From Peptococcaceae bacterium UBA3937 (GTDB lineage: Bacteria; Bacillota; Peptococcia; DRI-13; DTU073): a stretch of DNA of 21,903 nucleotides. How positions within the stretch are numbered: position 1 is the stretch's first letter; each line of letters starts with the position of its first letter. Both the position numbers and the translations under genes were made by a program. The stretch spans positions 1-21,903 of the forward strand of contig DGEB01000007.1 in NCBI GenBank assembly GCA_002385735.1. The letters run 5' to 3'. The notes under the pieces are model-generated. The model was given only the letters and a program-made list of their open reading frames with translations, made no database searches and had not been told where the DNA came from. Positions 13,952 through 21,699 of the stretch are shown piece by piece.

Positions 13952-15151
13952 ATGGTCAGGACAGTTGGGACTGTTGTACGCGGAATCAGGTTGCCGATCA
14001 TCAAAGCCGGCGACGACTTAGTAAAATTGGTAGTACAGAACGTGCTTTTTTCGGCGGAAAATGAAAAATACACCCTTAAAGACAAGGACATTATTGCCGT
14101 CACGGAATCAGCAGTGGCAAGAGCCCAGGGAAACTACGTGAGTCTGGATGATATTGCCCATGATATTAGGGAGAAATTTGCCGGCAAGAAGGAGTTTGGG
14201 ATTGTTTTTCCCATTCTTAGCCGTAACCGGTTTTCGATAATTCTCAGGGGGATTGCGCGTGCCGCGGAAAAACTTTATCTTCAACTCAGCATTCCTTCCG
14301 ATGAGGTGGGAAACCACCTGGTGGATCCGGAAAAACTGGATGAGTTGGATTTTGACTTTTATCAAGGGGTGCTTGATGAAAAAACCTACCGTAAGCTTTT
14401 CGGTTCGGAGGTAAGGCATCCTTTTACCGGAATTGATTATGTGCAGATGTACCGGGATATTGTGGAAAAGGAAGGGGCGGCCTTAGAAATCGTCCTTGCC
14501 AATGATCCCCGGGTGATCTTGAATTATACCAAAGATGTTCTGGCAGCGGACGTCCATTCCCGCTCCCGGACGAAGAAGCTTTTGAAAAAAGCCGGAGCGG
14601 AAATCGTCCTGGGACTTGATGATATTTGTACCGAATCCCGCGCCGGGAGTGGTTACAACCGTCAGTATGGACTGTTAGGTTCGAATAAAGCCAGTGAAAC
14701 TTTAGTGAAGCTCTTTCCCCGGGACGGTGAAAAGTTTGTCACCGCCGTGCAGGAACAGATTTTGCATCGCACCGGCAAGCATGTGGAGGTCATGATTTAC
14801 GGGGACGGGGCCTTTAAAGATCCGGTAGGGAAGATTTGGGAATTGGCCGATCCGGTGGTTTCTCCCGCTCATACCGCCGGTTTAAAAGGTATCCCCAATG
14901 AGATTAAACTGAAATATCTGGCGGATAACGAGCTCAAAGGGTTAAGTGAGGAAGAGCAGGAAAAAGTGATTAAACAATATATCCGGGAAAAAGACGGCAA
15001 GAGGGTTAATTCCCTTAATTCTCTGGGGACCACGCCGCGCCGGTTGACGGATTTACTGGGCAGTCTCTGTGACCTGGTCAGCGGAAGCGGTGACAAAGGT
15101 ACCCCCGTTGTTCTTATCCAGGGCTATTTTGATAATTATGCTACTGAATAG
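13952..15151 (+). CDS. F420-0:L-glutamate ligase (CofE) family protein
   Basis: A 399-residue protein of the F420-0:gamma-glutamyl ligase family. True CofE adds glutamate to coenzyme F420 with GTP. Visible landmarks are the N-terminal GIRLPIIKAGDDL, LKDKDIIAVTESAVARAQGN, VFPILSRNRFSIILRGIARA, the late VMIYGDGAFKDPVGKIWELAD, and the C-terminal SLGTTPRRLTDLLGSLCDLV. At about 400 residues it is the long form found in many Clostridia not known to make F420, whereas archaeal CofE is about 250. No F420 gene is nearby, so the substrate is uncertain. AAGGAG lies 9 nt before ATG 13952. Its neighbour is glutamine synthetase, which may hint at a glutamate-linked role; that is inference. Confidence 0.85.
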   Translation: MVRTVGTVVRGIRLPIIKAGDDLVKLVVQNVLFSAENEKYTLKDKDIIAVTESAVARAQGNYVSLDDIAHDIREKFAGKKEFGIVFPILSRNRFSIILRGIARAAEKLYLQLSIPSDEVGNHLVDPEKLDELDFDFYQGVLDEKTYRKLFGSEVRHPFTGIDYVQMYRDIVEKEGAALEIVLANDPRVILNYTKDVLAADVHSRSRTKKLLKKAGAEIVLGLDDICTESRAGSGYNRQYGLLGSNKASETLVKLFPRDGEKFVTAVQEQILHRTGKHVEVMIYGDGAFKDPVGKIWELADPVVSPAHTAGLKGIPNEIKLKYLADNELKGLSEEEQEKVIKQYIREKDGKRVNSLNSLGTTPRRLTDLLGSLCDLVSGSGDKGTPVVLIQGYFDNYATE

Positions 15152-15178
15152 TGTGTGCTGGAATGTACCCGGGCGGAG

Positions 15179-15208
15179 GCTCTCTTTCCCAATTTGTGGA
15201 AGGGGAGC
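15179..15208 (+). terminator. Hairpin after the F420-ligase-family gene, possible terminator
   Basis: GCTCTCTTTCC (15179-15189) and GGAAGGGGAGC (15198-15208) form an 11-bp stem with two G-T wobbles and an 8-nt loop. The tail ATCTTT is only weakly T-rich, so termination would be partial. Confidence 0.45.
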
Positions 15209-15250
15209 ATCTTTACTGCTTGGAGCGATCTTAGCGTTATAATAACACGG

Positions 15251-15274
15251 GTGCCTTCACTCCGTAGAAGGCGC
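15251..15274 (+). repeat. Inverted repeat just upstream of the glutamine synthetase -35 box
   Basis: GTGCCTTC (15251-15258) and GAAGGCGC (15267-15274) form an 8-bp stem with one wobble, ending 2 nt before the -35 box. A separate TATAAT at 15238-15243 could be an upstream -10, which would place this hairpin at the start of that transcript. Operator or leader hairpin are both possible. Confidence 0.4.
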
Positions 15275-15276
15275 TC

Positions 15277-15305
15277 TTGCGGGGGTGAAAAAAATTAAAT
15301 ATAAT
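15277..15305 (+). promoter_or_regulatory. Sigma-A promoter and short leader of glutamine synthetase
   Basis: TTGCGG (15277-15282) and a perfect TATAAT (15300-15305) are separated by 17 nt. The start near 15312 gives a leader of about 74 nt with one small hairpin, TCCTGT (15337-15342) with ACAGGA (15348-15353). No glutamine riboswitch or T-box signature was recognised. Confidence 0.6.
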
Positions 15306-15385
15306 ACACTTGTAAATCAAGGAATTGGAAGGTGTGTCCTGTTTGGTACAGGATATAAAGTGTTCGTGAGAAAGGGGCGGGAATC

Positions 15386-16819
15386 TTGTTTACTAATCTT
15401 CAGGAATGTAAAAAATTTTGTCGTGCCGAAGGAATCAAGGCGATTGATTTTAAACTGATTAATCTGGCCGGGCGCTGGCATCATCTAACCATTCCCGTGG
15501 AACGGTTAGATGAGCAGATTATGGAGGATGGCATTGGCTTTGATGGCTCCAGTTATGGCTTTCTTACCCTGGAGAAGTCCGACATGGTCTTTTTGCCCGA
15601 TTTCCGGTTTGCTTTTGTGGATCCGTTTTGTGAAATACCTACCTTAAGCGTGATTGGCAATATTTATGAGCTTGACGGCAACAAAATGGAGCGCTTTGGC
15701 GGCGACCCGCGCTACATTGCGGAGAAAGCCGAAAACTACTTAAAGAGTACCGGGATTGCCGACCGTACCTGGTTCGGACCGGAATTTGAGTTTTACTTAA
15801 TCGACCATGTTTCTTATGCGGTGGAGCGCAACAACATCAGTGTTTACCTGGATGCCGAACAGGCCGACTGGCACAGCAAGGATGCTGATTATCCCAATCC
15901 AGGTTTCAAGGTGCCCTATCAACAGGGTTATCATGTGGATATTCCTTATGATGTGAACGCTGAGCTAAGAAAGAAAATGGTGCTGCAGCTCGAAGCAATG
16001 GGTGTGCCGATTAAATATCACCATCCCGAGGTTGGTTCTTCCGGCCAGATGGAAATCGAGGTCTGTTTCGGCACCCTCTTTGAAATGGCCGACCGAACCA
16101 TGCTGATTAAGTATGTAGTGAAAAACATGGCCATTGCCCACGGCAAGACGGCCACCTTCATGCCCAAGCCTTTTTACCGTGAGGCAGGCAGCGGGATGCA
16201 TGTCCACATCAATATGTATAAGGGGAACAAACCGGTATTCTACGATGCCAATGGTTATTCCGGCTTGAGTGATATTGCCCTCTATACAATTGGCGGAATA
16301 TTAAAGCACGCGCCGGCCCTACTTGCCATTACCAATCCCAGCACCAATTCCTATAAACGATTGGTTCCGGGTTATGAAGCACCGGTCAGCATTTGTTACG
16401 CTACAGCGAACCGCAGCGCTGTCATCAGGATTCCAGGTTACGCCAACCGTCCCATGGAAAAACGCTATGAATTCCGGCCCTCCGATGCCACCTGTAATCC
16501 TTATCTGGCCTTTTCCGCCTTGCTGATGGCGGCCATCGACGGGGTGGAGAATAAGATTGACCCCGTAAAGGAAGGCTTTGGCCCCTATGACGTGAATATT
16601 TTCAATCTGAGCGAGGAAGAACGGGCGAAAATCAAAGCTTTGCCCAAATCCCTGGCGGAAGCGGCCGATGCTTTGGAAAATGACTATGAATTCCTCTTGA
16701 AGGGCGGCGTCTTTACGGAAGGGATCATCAAGGACCACCTGAAGAGAATCCGCCAAGAGGCGAGAGAAGTAAACAATATCCCCCATCCGAAGGAATACGA
16801 GCTTTACTTTGACCTGTAG
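15386..16819 (+). CDS. glnA: Type I glutamine synthetase
   Basis: Makes glutamine from glutamate, ammonia and ATP; a cytoplasmic dodecamer in this class. The 477-residue product has GFDGSS (51-56), the metal-binding FGPEFEF (130-136), GSGMHVH (268-274), NPSTNSYKRLVPGYEAP (317-333) and the ATP-site RFRP-like segment YEFRPSDATCNPYLAF. The length and extra middle segment (about 150-185) resemble the GSI-beta group. The adenylylation loop, which normally carries Tyr in NLYDLP, reads NIFNLSEEE here with Phe406, so control by adenylylation looks absent. The start is TTG 15386 with AAAGGGG 8 nt upstream. The gene has its own promoter and terminator, so it is a single-gene unit. Confidence 0.93.
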   Translation: MFTNLQECKKFCRAEGIKAIDFKLINLAGRWHHLTIPVERLDEQIMEDGIGFDGSSYGFLTLEKSDMVFLPDFRFAFVDPFCEIPTLSVIGNIYELDGNKMERFGGDPRYIAEKAENYLKSTGIADRTWFGPEFEFYLIDHVSYAVERNNISVYLDAEQADWHSKDADYPNPGFKVPYQQGYHVDIPYDVNAELRKKMVLQLEAMGVPIKYHHPEVGSSGQMEIEVCFGTLFEMADRTMLIKYVVKNMAIAHGKTATFMPKPFYREAGSGMHVHINMYKGNKPVFYDANGYSGLSDIALYTIGGILKHAPALLAITNPSTNSYKRLVPGYEAPVSICYATANRSAVIRIPGYANRPMEKRYEFRPSDATCNPYLAFSALLMAAIDGVENKIDPVKEGFGPYDVNIFNLSEEERAKIKALPKSLAEAADALENDYEFLLKGGVFTEGIIKDHLKRIRQEAREVNNIPHPKEYELYFDL

Positions 16820-16855
16820 GCAAAAAACGACCGGAGAAAAAGAAATTGAAGATCA

Positions 16856-16886
16856 AGAGGCTTTCGAAAAGCAAAGCCTCTTTTTG
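16856..16886 (+). terminator. Intrinsic terminator of glnA
   Basis: AGAGGCTTT (16856-16864) and AAAGCCTCT (16873-16881) form a perfect 9-bp stem with an 8-nt loop, running into TTTTTG. It lies 37 nt after the stop. Confidence 0.9.
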
Positions 16887-16915
16887 TTGTATTTTTTCCA
16901 AGAAAGCAATAAAAT
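16887..16915 (+). promoter_or_regulatory. Candidate promoter of the hydrolase-Mur ligase-Ddl operon
   Basis: TTGTAT (16887-16892) and TAAAAT (16910-16915) are separated by 17 nt, directly after the glnA terminator and 50 nt before the first gene. The -10 is good and the -35 only partial. Confidence 0.5.
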
Positions 16916-16965
16916 CTTAGTATGAAGAAGGGCAAAAGCAATGACTAACAGGAGGATTATTCGTT

Positions 16966-17739
16966 TTGCAAATCACGATTAACGGGGTTAAACTAAACTA
17001 TCATGTCTCCGGAGAAGGAAAAGACTTGATTTTGCTGCACGGCTGGGGCTGTTCCGGGCAAATCTTTGCTCCGGTGCACCGGCATTATGAGCGTTTTTTC
17101 CGGACCTACTCCCTGGACTGGCCGGGCTTTGGGGAAAGCCAGGAGCCGCCGGAGGACTGGGGGGTAGCGGACTATGCCCGGCTCTTTTGTGCTTTTCTCG
17201 AAGAACTGCGCATAGAAAACCCCCTTATAATCGCTCATTCCTTTGGAGGTAGGGTGGCCATTTATTGCGCGGGCGCTTTAAAAATGCCTTTTGCTAAAAT
17301 TGTGCTTACGGACAGCGCCGGGATAAAGCCCCGCCGGGGTTTGGATTACTATTGCAAAGTATATACATACAAATTAATCAAACGTATTGTCACTCTGCCT
17401 TTTCTTTGGCCGCTTTTTAAAGAAAAATTCGAGGCATACCGGAAAAAAGCCGGTTCAGCTGATTATCAGAATGCTTCGGAACAGATGAAAAAAGTGTTTG
17501 TGAAGGTGGTCAATGAAGATTTAACGAAGTATTTACCGCATATCGCTGCCTCCACTTTATTGATCTGGGGTGAAAATGACACGGCAACGCCCTTGCGGGA
17601 TGCCAAAATCATGGAAAAAAAGATTCCCGATGCCGGGCTGGTGGTCTTTAAAAATACGGGCCATTATGCCTTTTTGGAGAATCTGCCCCATTTCCTGGCG
17701 GTGGTGGACAGTTTCTTTAAGAATGAGATGAAAAAGTGA
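16966..17739 (+). CDS. Alpha/beta hydrolase
   Basis: A 257-residue single-domain serine hydrolase without a signal peptide. The oxyanion-hole motif is HGWG (25-28). The nucleophile is Ser92 in AHSFGG, the acid is Asp205 in WGENDTATP and the base is His233 in NTGHYAFLE; a helical lid lies at about 125-185. The substrate cannot be read from the sequence; esterase, lactonase or C-C hydrolase activity are all possible. The start is TTG 16966 with AGGAGG 10 nt upstream. It opens a tight operon with the Mur ligase (26 nt gap) and Ddl homologue, so an envelope precursor or a side-product is a reasonable guess for its substrate, but only a guess. Confidence 0.93.
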   Translation: MQITINGVKLNYHVSGEGKDLILLHGWGCSGQIFAPVHRHYERFFRTYSLDWPGFGESQEPPEDWGVADYARLFCAFLEELRIENPLIIAHSFGGRVAIYCAGALKMPFAKIVLTDSAGIKPRRGLDYYCKVYTYKLIKRIVTLPFLWPLFKEKFEAYRKKAGSADYQNASEQMKKVFVKVVNEDLTKYLPHIAASTLLIWGENDTATPLRDAKIMEKKIPDAGLVVFKNTGHYAFLENLPHFLAVVDSFFKNEMKK

Positions 17740-17765
17740 TGTCAAGCTAAACGGAGGTAAAAGCT

Positions 17766-19388
17766 GTGATCGGTAAAATCCTTTTTCTAACCGCTTTTTT
17801 AGCGGGCTTGCCTTTCCTTTTGGCCAAGTTAATTTATCATCTGCATATGCTGCAACTCAACGCTTATTTTAACTGCCGCTATTTGGGCTGGCTGGGCCGT
17901 CAGTGGGCCAAGGTCTTCCGGCCGGTCGAGTTCTTCCCGGTGGCGCTGCTTTTTGTTTTGTTTCTCTGGCAGGTCTGGCATGGAACCTCCCACCAGGTGG
18001 TGACCGGCACTTTCGCCTTCGCTTTCGCGGTGGTTTCGCTTTTTCTCTTTTTTACGCGGGAAAAGGGGAAAGCCAAAAAAAAGTTAGTCTATACCCCGCG
18101 GGTGAAAAGATTGCTTACCGCCGCTACAATACTTTTCATCTTCATCTTTGTGGTTTTATGGCAAATCCAGGCTTCGTTCCTCGCTTTTCTGTTTACCCTG
18201 GCTTTGTTGCAGGCGCTGGTCTTTCTTCTCGTTCTGGGCGGCAATCTTTTAATGCTGCCGGTGGAAAAAGGAATCAGCTACTACTATTACCGGGATGCCC
18301 GGCGGAAACTGCAGGGTATGCCCCGCCTGAAGGTCATTGGGATTACCGGGAGCTACGGCAAAACCAGTACGAAACATATCGTGCAAAAAATCCTGGCCCA
18401 GCAATACAATGTGTTGATGACCCCGGCCAGCTTCAATACCACCATGGGGGTGGTGCGGACGATCCGGGAACAGCTCAGCCCGCTCCACGACTATTTTATT
18501 GTGGAAATGGGCGCGAAAAAACCCGGGGATATCGCGGAGATATGCCGGTTGGTAAGGCCCACCGTCGGGATGTTAACTTCCGTTGGGCCACAGCATCTGG
18601 AAACTTTCAAGACCATCGAAAGGGTGCAGGAGACCAAGTTTGAACTTATCCGCGCTTTACCTTCCGATGGAATTGCCGTTTTGAATCGGGATGAGCCGTT
18701 AATCAACGATGGAATGAAGCGTTTTGAAAACAGCACCCTGCGTTATGTGACCTATGGTCTGGGGCAGGGGGAAAAGCTGCCCCACATATCCGCCCGGGAC
18801 ATCCGCTATTCGGAAGAAGGCACGGAATTTACGGTGGTCCGGGAAGACGGACAGGAATATCCTTTCAAAACCAAACTGCTGGGCAAGCACAATCTTTATA
18901 ACCTTTTGGCAGGGATTGCGCTGGCTTTTGCCCTTGGTATGGACTATAAGTCCATCTATGCTGGGGTCAGGGATATAGTCCCCATTGAGCACCGTTTGCA
19001 GATCAAGCGGAAAGAGGATTATGTGATTATTGACGATGCGTACAATGCCAATCCGGTGGGAACCCAGATGGCGCTGGAGGTCTTAGGGTTAATCAGCGGT
19101 AACAAAAAGATTCTGGTCACCCCCGGAATGATTGAGTTAGGCAGCCGGGAATACGAGTTAAACAGGGAGTTTGCCCGGCAGGCCGCCCAGGTTTGCGACT
19201 ACATTATTTTAGTAGGAGGAAAGCGCACCAAGCCATTGCAGGACGGATTGGCGGAGGCCCAATATCCGCCGGAAAAATACACGGTCGTCAAGGATGTCTT
19301 TGCGGCCTTTGAACATCTGGAGAAAATCCGCCGGAAAGGTGATATTATATTACTAGAAAATGACCTGACGGATGACTATGACGAGTAA
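17766..19388 (+). CDS. Membrane-anchored MurF-type Mur ligase
   Basis: A 540-residue fusion of a membrane region and a Mur ligase. Five hydrophobic helices (about 3-23, 57-73, 78-97, 115-133, 137-164) are followed by the ATP-binding central domain with P-loop ITGSYGKTST (193-202) and FNTTMG (223-228), then the C-terminal ligase domain with DDAYNANP (423-430), the MurF hallmark. Mur enzymes join amino acids or peptides to muramyl precursors using ATP; MurF adds D-Ala-D-Ala. The usual soluble N-terminal uridine-binding domain appears to be missing, replaced by the membrane part, so the acceptor may be lipid-linked or different. The start is GTG 17766 with GGAGG 8 nt upstream. The D-Ala-D-Ala ligase homologue directly downstream supports a dipeptide-adding role. 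Confidence 0.88.
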   Translation: MIGKILFLTAFLAGLPFLLAKLIYHLHMLQLNAYFNCRYLGWLGRQWAKVFRPVEFFPVALLFVLFLWQVWHGTSHQVVTGTFAFAFAVVSLFLFFTREKGKAKKKLVYTPRVKRLLTAATILFIFIFVVLWQIQASFLAFLFTLALLQALVFLLVLGGNLLMLPVEKGISYYYYRDARRKLQGMPRLKVIGITGSYGKTSTKHIVQKILAQQYNVLMTPASFNTTMGVVRTIREQLSPLHDYFIVEMGAKKPGDIAEICRLVRPTVGMLTSVGPQHLETFKTIERVQETKFELIRALPSDGIAVLNRDEPLINDGMKRFENSTLRYVTYGLGQGEKLPHISARDIRYSEEGTEFTVVREDGQEYPFKTKLLGKHNLYNLLAGIALAFALGMDYKSIYAGVRDIVPIEHRLQIKRKEDYVIIDDAYNANPVGTQMALEVLGLISGNKKILVTPGMIELGSREYELNREFARQAAQVCDYIILVGGKRTKPLQDGLAEAQYPPEKYTVVKDVFAAFEHLEKIRRKGDIILLENDLTDDYDE

Positions 19389-19413
19389 ACTAAAAAGATG
19401 GGGGTCGAGGCGA

Positions 19414-20571
19414 GTGAAGATTAAAGTAGGGGTGTTTTTCGGGGGCAAATCAACTGAGCACGAAGTGTCGGTTATTTCGGGAATTCAGGCCGCGCATAGT
19501 CTCAATAAAGATAAATACGAAGTGGTTCCGGTTTATGTCACCAAACAGGGCGACTTTTATACCGGACCGGAACTGCTGGATATTACCGAGTATAAGAATC
19601 TGGACGCTCTTTTGCAGAAAGCGGTCCCGGTAGCCATCATCCGCGACCGGGAAAAGGTGTTGCTCTATAAATATCCCTTTGGGCTCTTCAAAAAACCCCT
19701 GAACTACCTTGATGTGATTTTGCCGGTCATGCACGGCCATCTCGGGGAAAACGGGGGCTTCCAGGGCTTTTTTGAGGTATTGGATATCCCCTATGCGGAA
19801 TGCGGCGTTTTGCCTTCCGCCATCGGCATGGATAAAGTTATTACGAAATATGTTTTGCGCAGCGCCGGGATTCCGGTGATTGACTGGTACAGCTTTTACG
19901 GCCACGATTGGCTGACGGATGAGGAAAGGCTGATCGAGGAAATGGAAAACCAGATCGGCTACCCGCTCATTGTCAAACCGGCCACCGGCGGCTCCAGTAT
20001 CGGGATTAGCATCGTTCATAACCGGCAGGAGTTGAAAGACGGGGTGGAGTTGGCCCGTTCCATGGCGGAGAAAATCATCGTGGAAAAACTGGTCGAGAAC
20101 ATGCAGGAGGTGAACTGTTCGGTGCTGGGGGACAGCGAGAACGCCGAGGCTTCGGTATGCGAAGAACCGGTAAGCACCAAGGAAATCCTCTCCTTTGATG
20201 ATAAATACAGCAACAGCAATACGAAAGGGATGTCCGGAGCCCAACGGAAGATCCCTGCGGATATACCCGAGGAACAAGCCGAAACCATCCGGGAGCTTTC
20301 CAGGATTGTCTTTAATTTGCTGGGATGCAAGGGCGTGATCCGGATTGACTATATTATCGACAAGGACACCAACCAGATTTACTTAAACGAACTGAACACC
20401 ATTCCGGGGTCCCTCGCTTTCTACCTCTGGGAGCCTAAAGGAATTAGCTATACTGAGCTTTTGGACCAACTACTGACCATCGCCATCCGAAACCACCAAA
20501 AAGCGAAAAGCCTAACCTACTCCTATGAGAATAACTTGTTCTTATCCGGTCTTCAGGGCTTGAAAAAGTAG
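19414..20571 (+). CDS. ddl: D-alanine--D-alanine ligase family protein (ATP-grasp)
   Basis: Expected to make D-Ala-D-Ala, the dipeptide used by MurF. The 385-residue product starts VKIKVGVFFGGKSTEHEVS, the Ddl N-terminus, and has MHGHLGENGGFQG, AIGMDKVITK, the ATP-grasp loop KPATGGSSIGIS and the metal-binding ELNTIPGSLAFYLWEP. Several positions differ from housekeeping Ddl: GENGGFQG for GEDGxIQG, GGSSIG for EGSSxG, and SLAFYLWEP after NTIPG. The omega-loop region reads ILSFDDKYSNSNTKG, so another second substrate is possible. GTG 19414 is chosen because it aligns with the family start and follows a purine-rich GGGGTCGAGG. ATG 19372 would overlap the Mur ligase by 17 nt and add 14 basic residues. 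Confidence 0.88.
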   Translation: MKIKVGVFFGGKSTEHEVSVISGIQAAHSLNKDKYEVVPVYVTKQGDFYTGPELLDITEYKNLDALLQKAVPVAIIRDREKVLLYKYPFGLFKKPLNYLDVILPVMHGHLGENGGFQGFFEVLDIPYAECGVLPSAIGMDKVITKYVLRSAGIPVIDWYSFYGHDWLTDEERLIEEMENQIGYPLIVKPATGGSSIGISIVHNRQELKDGVELARSMAEKIIVEKLVENMQEVNCSVLGDSENAEASVCEEPVSTKEILSFDDKYSNSNTKGMSGAQRKIPADIPEEQAETIRELSRIVFNLLGCKGVIRIDYIIDKDTNQIYLNELNTIPGSLAFYLWEPKGISYTELLDQLLTIAIRNHQKAKSLTYSYENNLFLSGLQGLKK

Positions 20572-20786
20572 GAGAAAATTGGCAAAAACCTCAACAAAAC
20601 ATCAAGCAAGAACCACCTTTTTTTGTATATATTTGTCTGTTCGTCCCAGCATGATTTCCTGACCCCAAAAGCTTATGATAACAAAGACGTAACAAACGGC
20701 ATCACTGTAGGCACTAAGAGCAATTTTTTGCAAGGTTGAAAATAGTCACAAAAAGTATGCTGTTCGTTACGAAATCTCTATGTCAA
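20572..20786 (+). other. Intergenic stretch without a recognised gene
   Basis: First part of a 390-nt gap after ddl. It is A/T-rich and holds a T7 tract near 20621-20631 without a convincing stem. No reading frame with a ribosome binding site and no known riboswitch pattern was seen. Confidence 0.5.
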
Positions 20787-20818
20787 GCATTGCCATATAT
20801 TGCAAATAGGCATTGCCA
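20787..20818 (+). repeat. Direct repeat GCATTGCCA x2, candidate operator
   Basis: GCATTGCCA occurs at 20787-20795 and 20810-20818, 23 nt apart (about two helical turns). The second copy contains the -35 box TTGCCA, so a protein bound here would affect polymerase directly. Confidence 0.5.
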
Positions 20819-20841
20819 ATGTCTGTTGAATAATGTAAAAT
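20813..20841 (+). promoter_or_regulatory. Sigma-A promoter of the SipW-type genes
   Basis: TTGCCA (20813-20818) and TAAAAT (20836-20841) are separated by 17 nt, each one base from consensus. The start near 20848 gives a leader of about 114 nt with hairpin GTTTTTT (20857-20863) with AAAAAAC (20867-20873). A second TATAAT at 20884-20889 lacks a good -35. Confidence 0.65.
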
Positions 20842-20961
20842 TAAGAGTGTCTACACGTTTTTTCGGAAAAAACCCGAATTTATTATAATGCAATAAGTTT
20901 ACTGAAAAGATTACAAAAAATTATAATAATAAGTCTACGGGTAAAACGAAAGGCGGGAAAA

Positions 20962-21540
20962 GTGGTGCCCTTCTTACAAAGAAGAAAACGCAGGAGCAGG
21001 CACAGTTTGCGATATCTTTTAATGAGTATACTCGCAGTTCTTTCGCTAGGGGCAATTGGGATAGGATTTGCCGCTTGGGACGATACCCTAACGATTAACG
21101 GTACTCTTACAACCGGAAACATCGAACCGATTTTCACCAAAGCCTCTTTGTCAGGGCTGGGGACAAGCTGTGGCGGATTCGACTTTGATTCTGACTTCGG
21201 CAGTGGATTTGATGGAGGATCCGGTTTTGCCTTTGGTGACGTTATTATCTCCGAAGATGGGAAAAGCCTTGATGTGATCATCAAGGATGCTCAGCATGAC
21301 GATGTATTCTATTTGGATTTTCAAATTAAAAACATCGGTACTCTACCCGTGAAGCTTGAAAAGATGGATCTAGAAGCGAAAAAGTACTTGAAAACAAGTG
21401 TGGAGGACAAGCCCAAGAAAGAACTAAAAAGAAACGAAACAACCAAAGGGAAAATTAAAATAAAAATAGATGCTCCAGATCTGAACAGAAAATATGACAG
21501 CACGTTCAGGATACGGCTCGATTATTGCCAAGCTCTCTGA
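20962..21540 (+). CDS. Secreted protein with SipW-type signal peptide (TasA/camelysin-like)
   Basis: A 192-residue exported protein. The very basic n-region RRKRRSRHSLR is followed by a hydrophobic helix (18-36) and GFAAWDDTLTINGTLTTGNI, the pattern of SipW-dependent signal peptides in biofilm-matrix TasA and camelysin relatives. After cleavage the mature part has a Gly/Asp/Phe-rich low-complexity segment (about 71-92), then a beta-rich portion with YLDFQIKNIGTLPVKL, typical of this fold, and a Lys-rich end. Cys70 and Cys189 could pair. The start is GTG 20962 or GTG 20965 behind AGGCGGG. It is the first of at least two tandem paralogue-like genes; the cognate signal peptidase is expected beyond the right edge. 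Confidence 0.85.
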   Translation: MVPFLQRRKRRSRHSLRYLLMSILAVLSLGAIGIGFAAWDDTLTINGTLTTGNIEPIFTKASLSGLGTSCGGFDFDSDFGSGFDGGSGFAFGDVIISEDGKSLDVIIKDAQHDDVFYLDFQIKNIGTLPVKLEKMDLEAKKYLKTSVEDKPKKELKRNETTKGKIKIKIDAPDLNRKYDSTFRIRLDYCQAL

Positions 21541-21561
21541 GTAAACAAGCTTATGTAGTTA

Positions 21562-21623
21562 ATAAGGTGCAATACATAGGAAAGGAGGGCGAGGAAAAAT
21601 ATTTTTGCGAACTGGCACCTTAT
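21562..21623 (+). repeat. Inverted repeat between the two SipW-type genes
   Basis: ATAAGGTGC (21562-21570) and GCACCTTAT (21615-21623) are perfect 9-nt arms around a 44-nt loop containing AAAGGAGGGCGAGG and the self-complementary AAAAATATTTTT. No T-tract follows the outer stem, so it looks like an mRNA fold or processing site rather than a terminator. Confidence 0.5.
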
Positions 21624-21699
21624 CATATTGACATCATGTTAACGCAGAAAAAAGTAAAAAAAGATCAATTACAAAGAAGAGAAGGGAGATTGATCATTT

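Noticed and set aside
15152..15385. Possible T-box or glutamine riboswitch before glnA
   Set aside because: Hairpins are present, but no T-box AGGGTGG-type antiterminator or glutamine-riboswitch core was recognised, and a normal promoter lies close to the gene.
17903..18643. 246-codon + strand frame inside the Mur ligase gene
   Set aside because: Out-of-frame shadow of a gene with clear motifs; composition is not protein-like and no ribosome binding site is seen.
19450..20277. 275-codon minus-strand frame opposite ddl
   Set aside because: Antisense shadow of ddl, rich in His/Phe/Arg from reverse-read codons, with no domain recognised.
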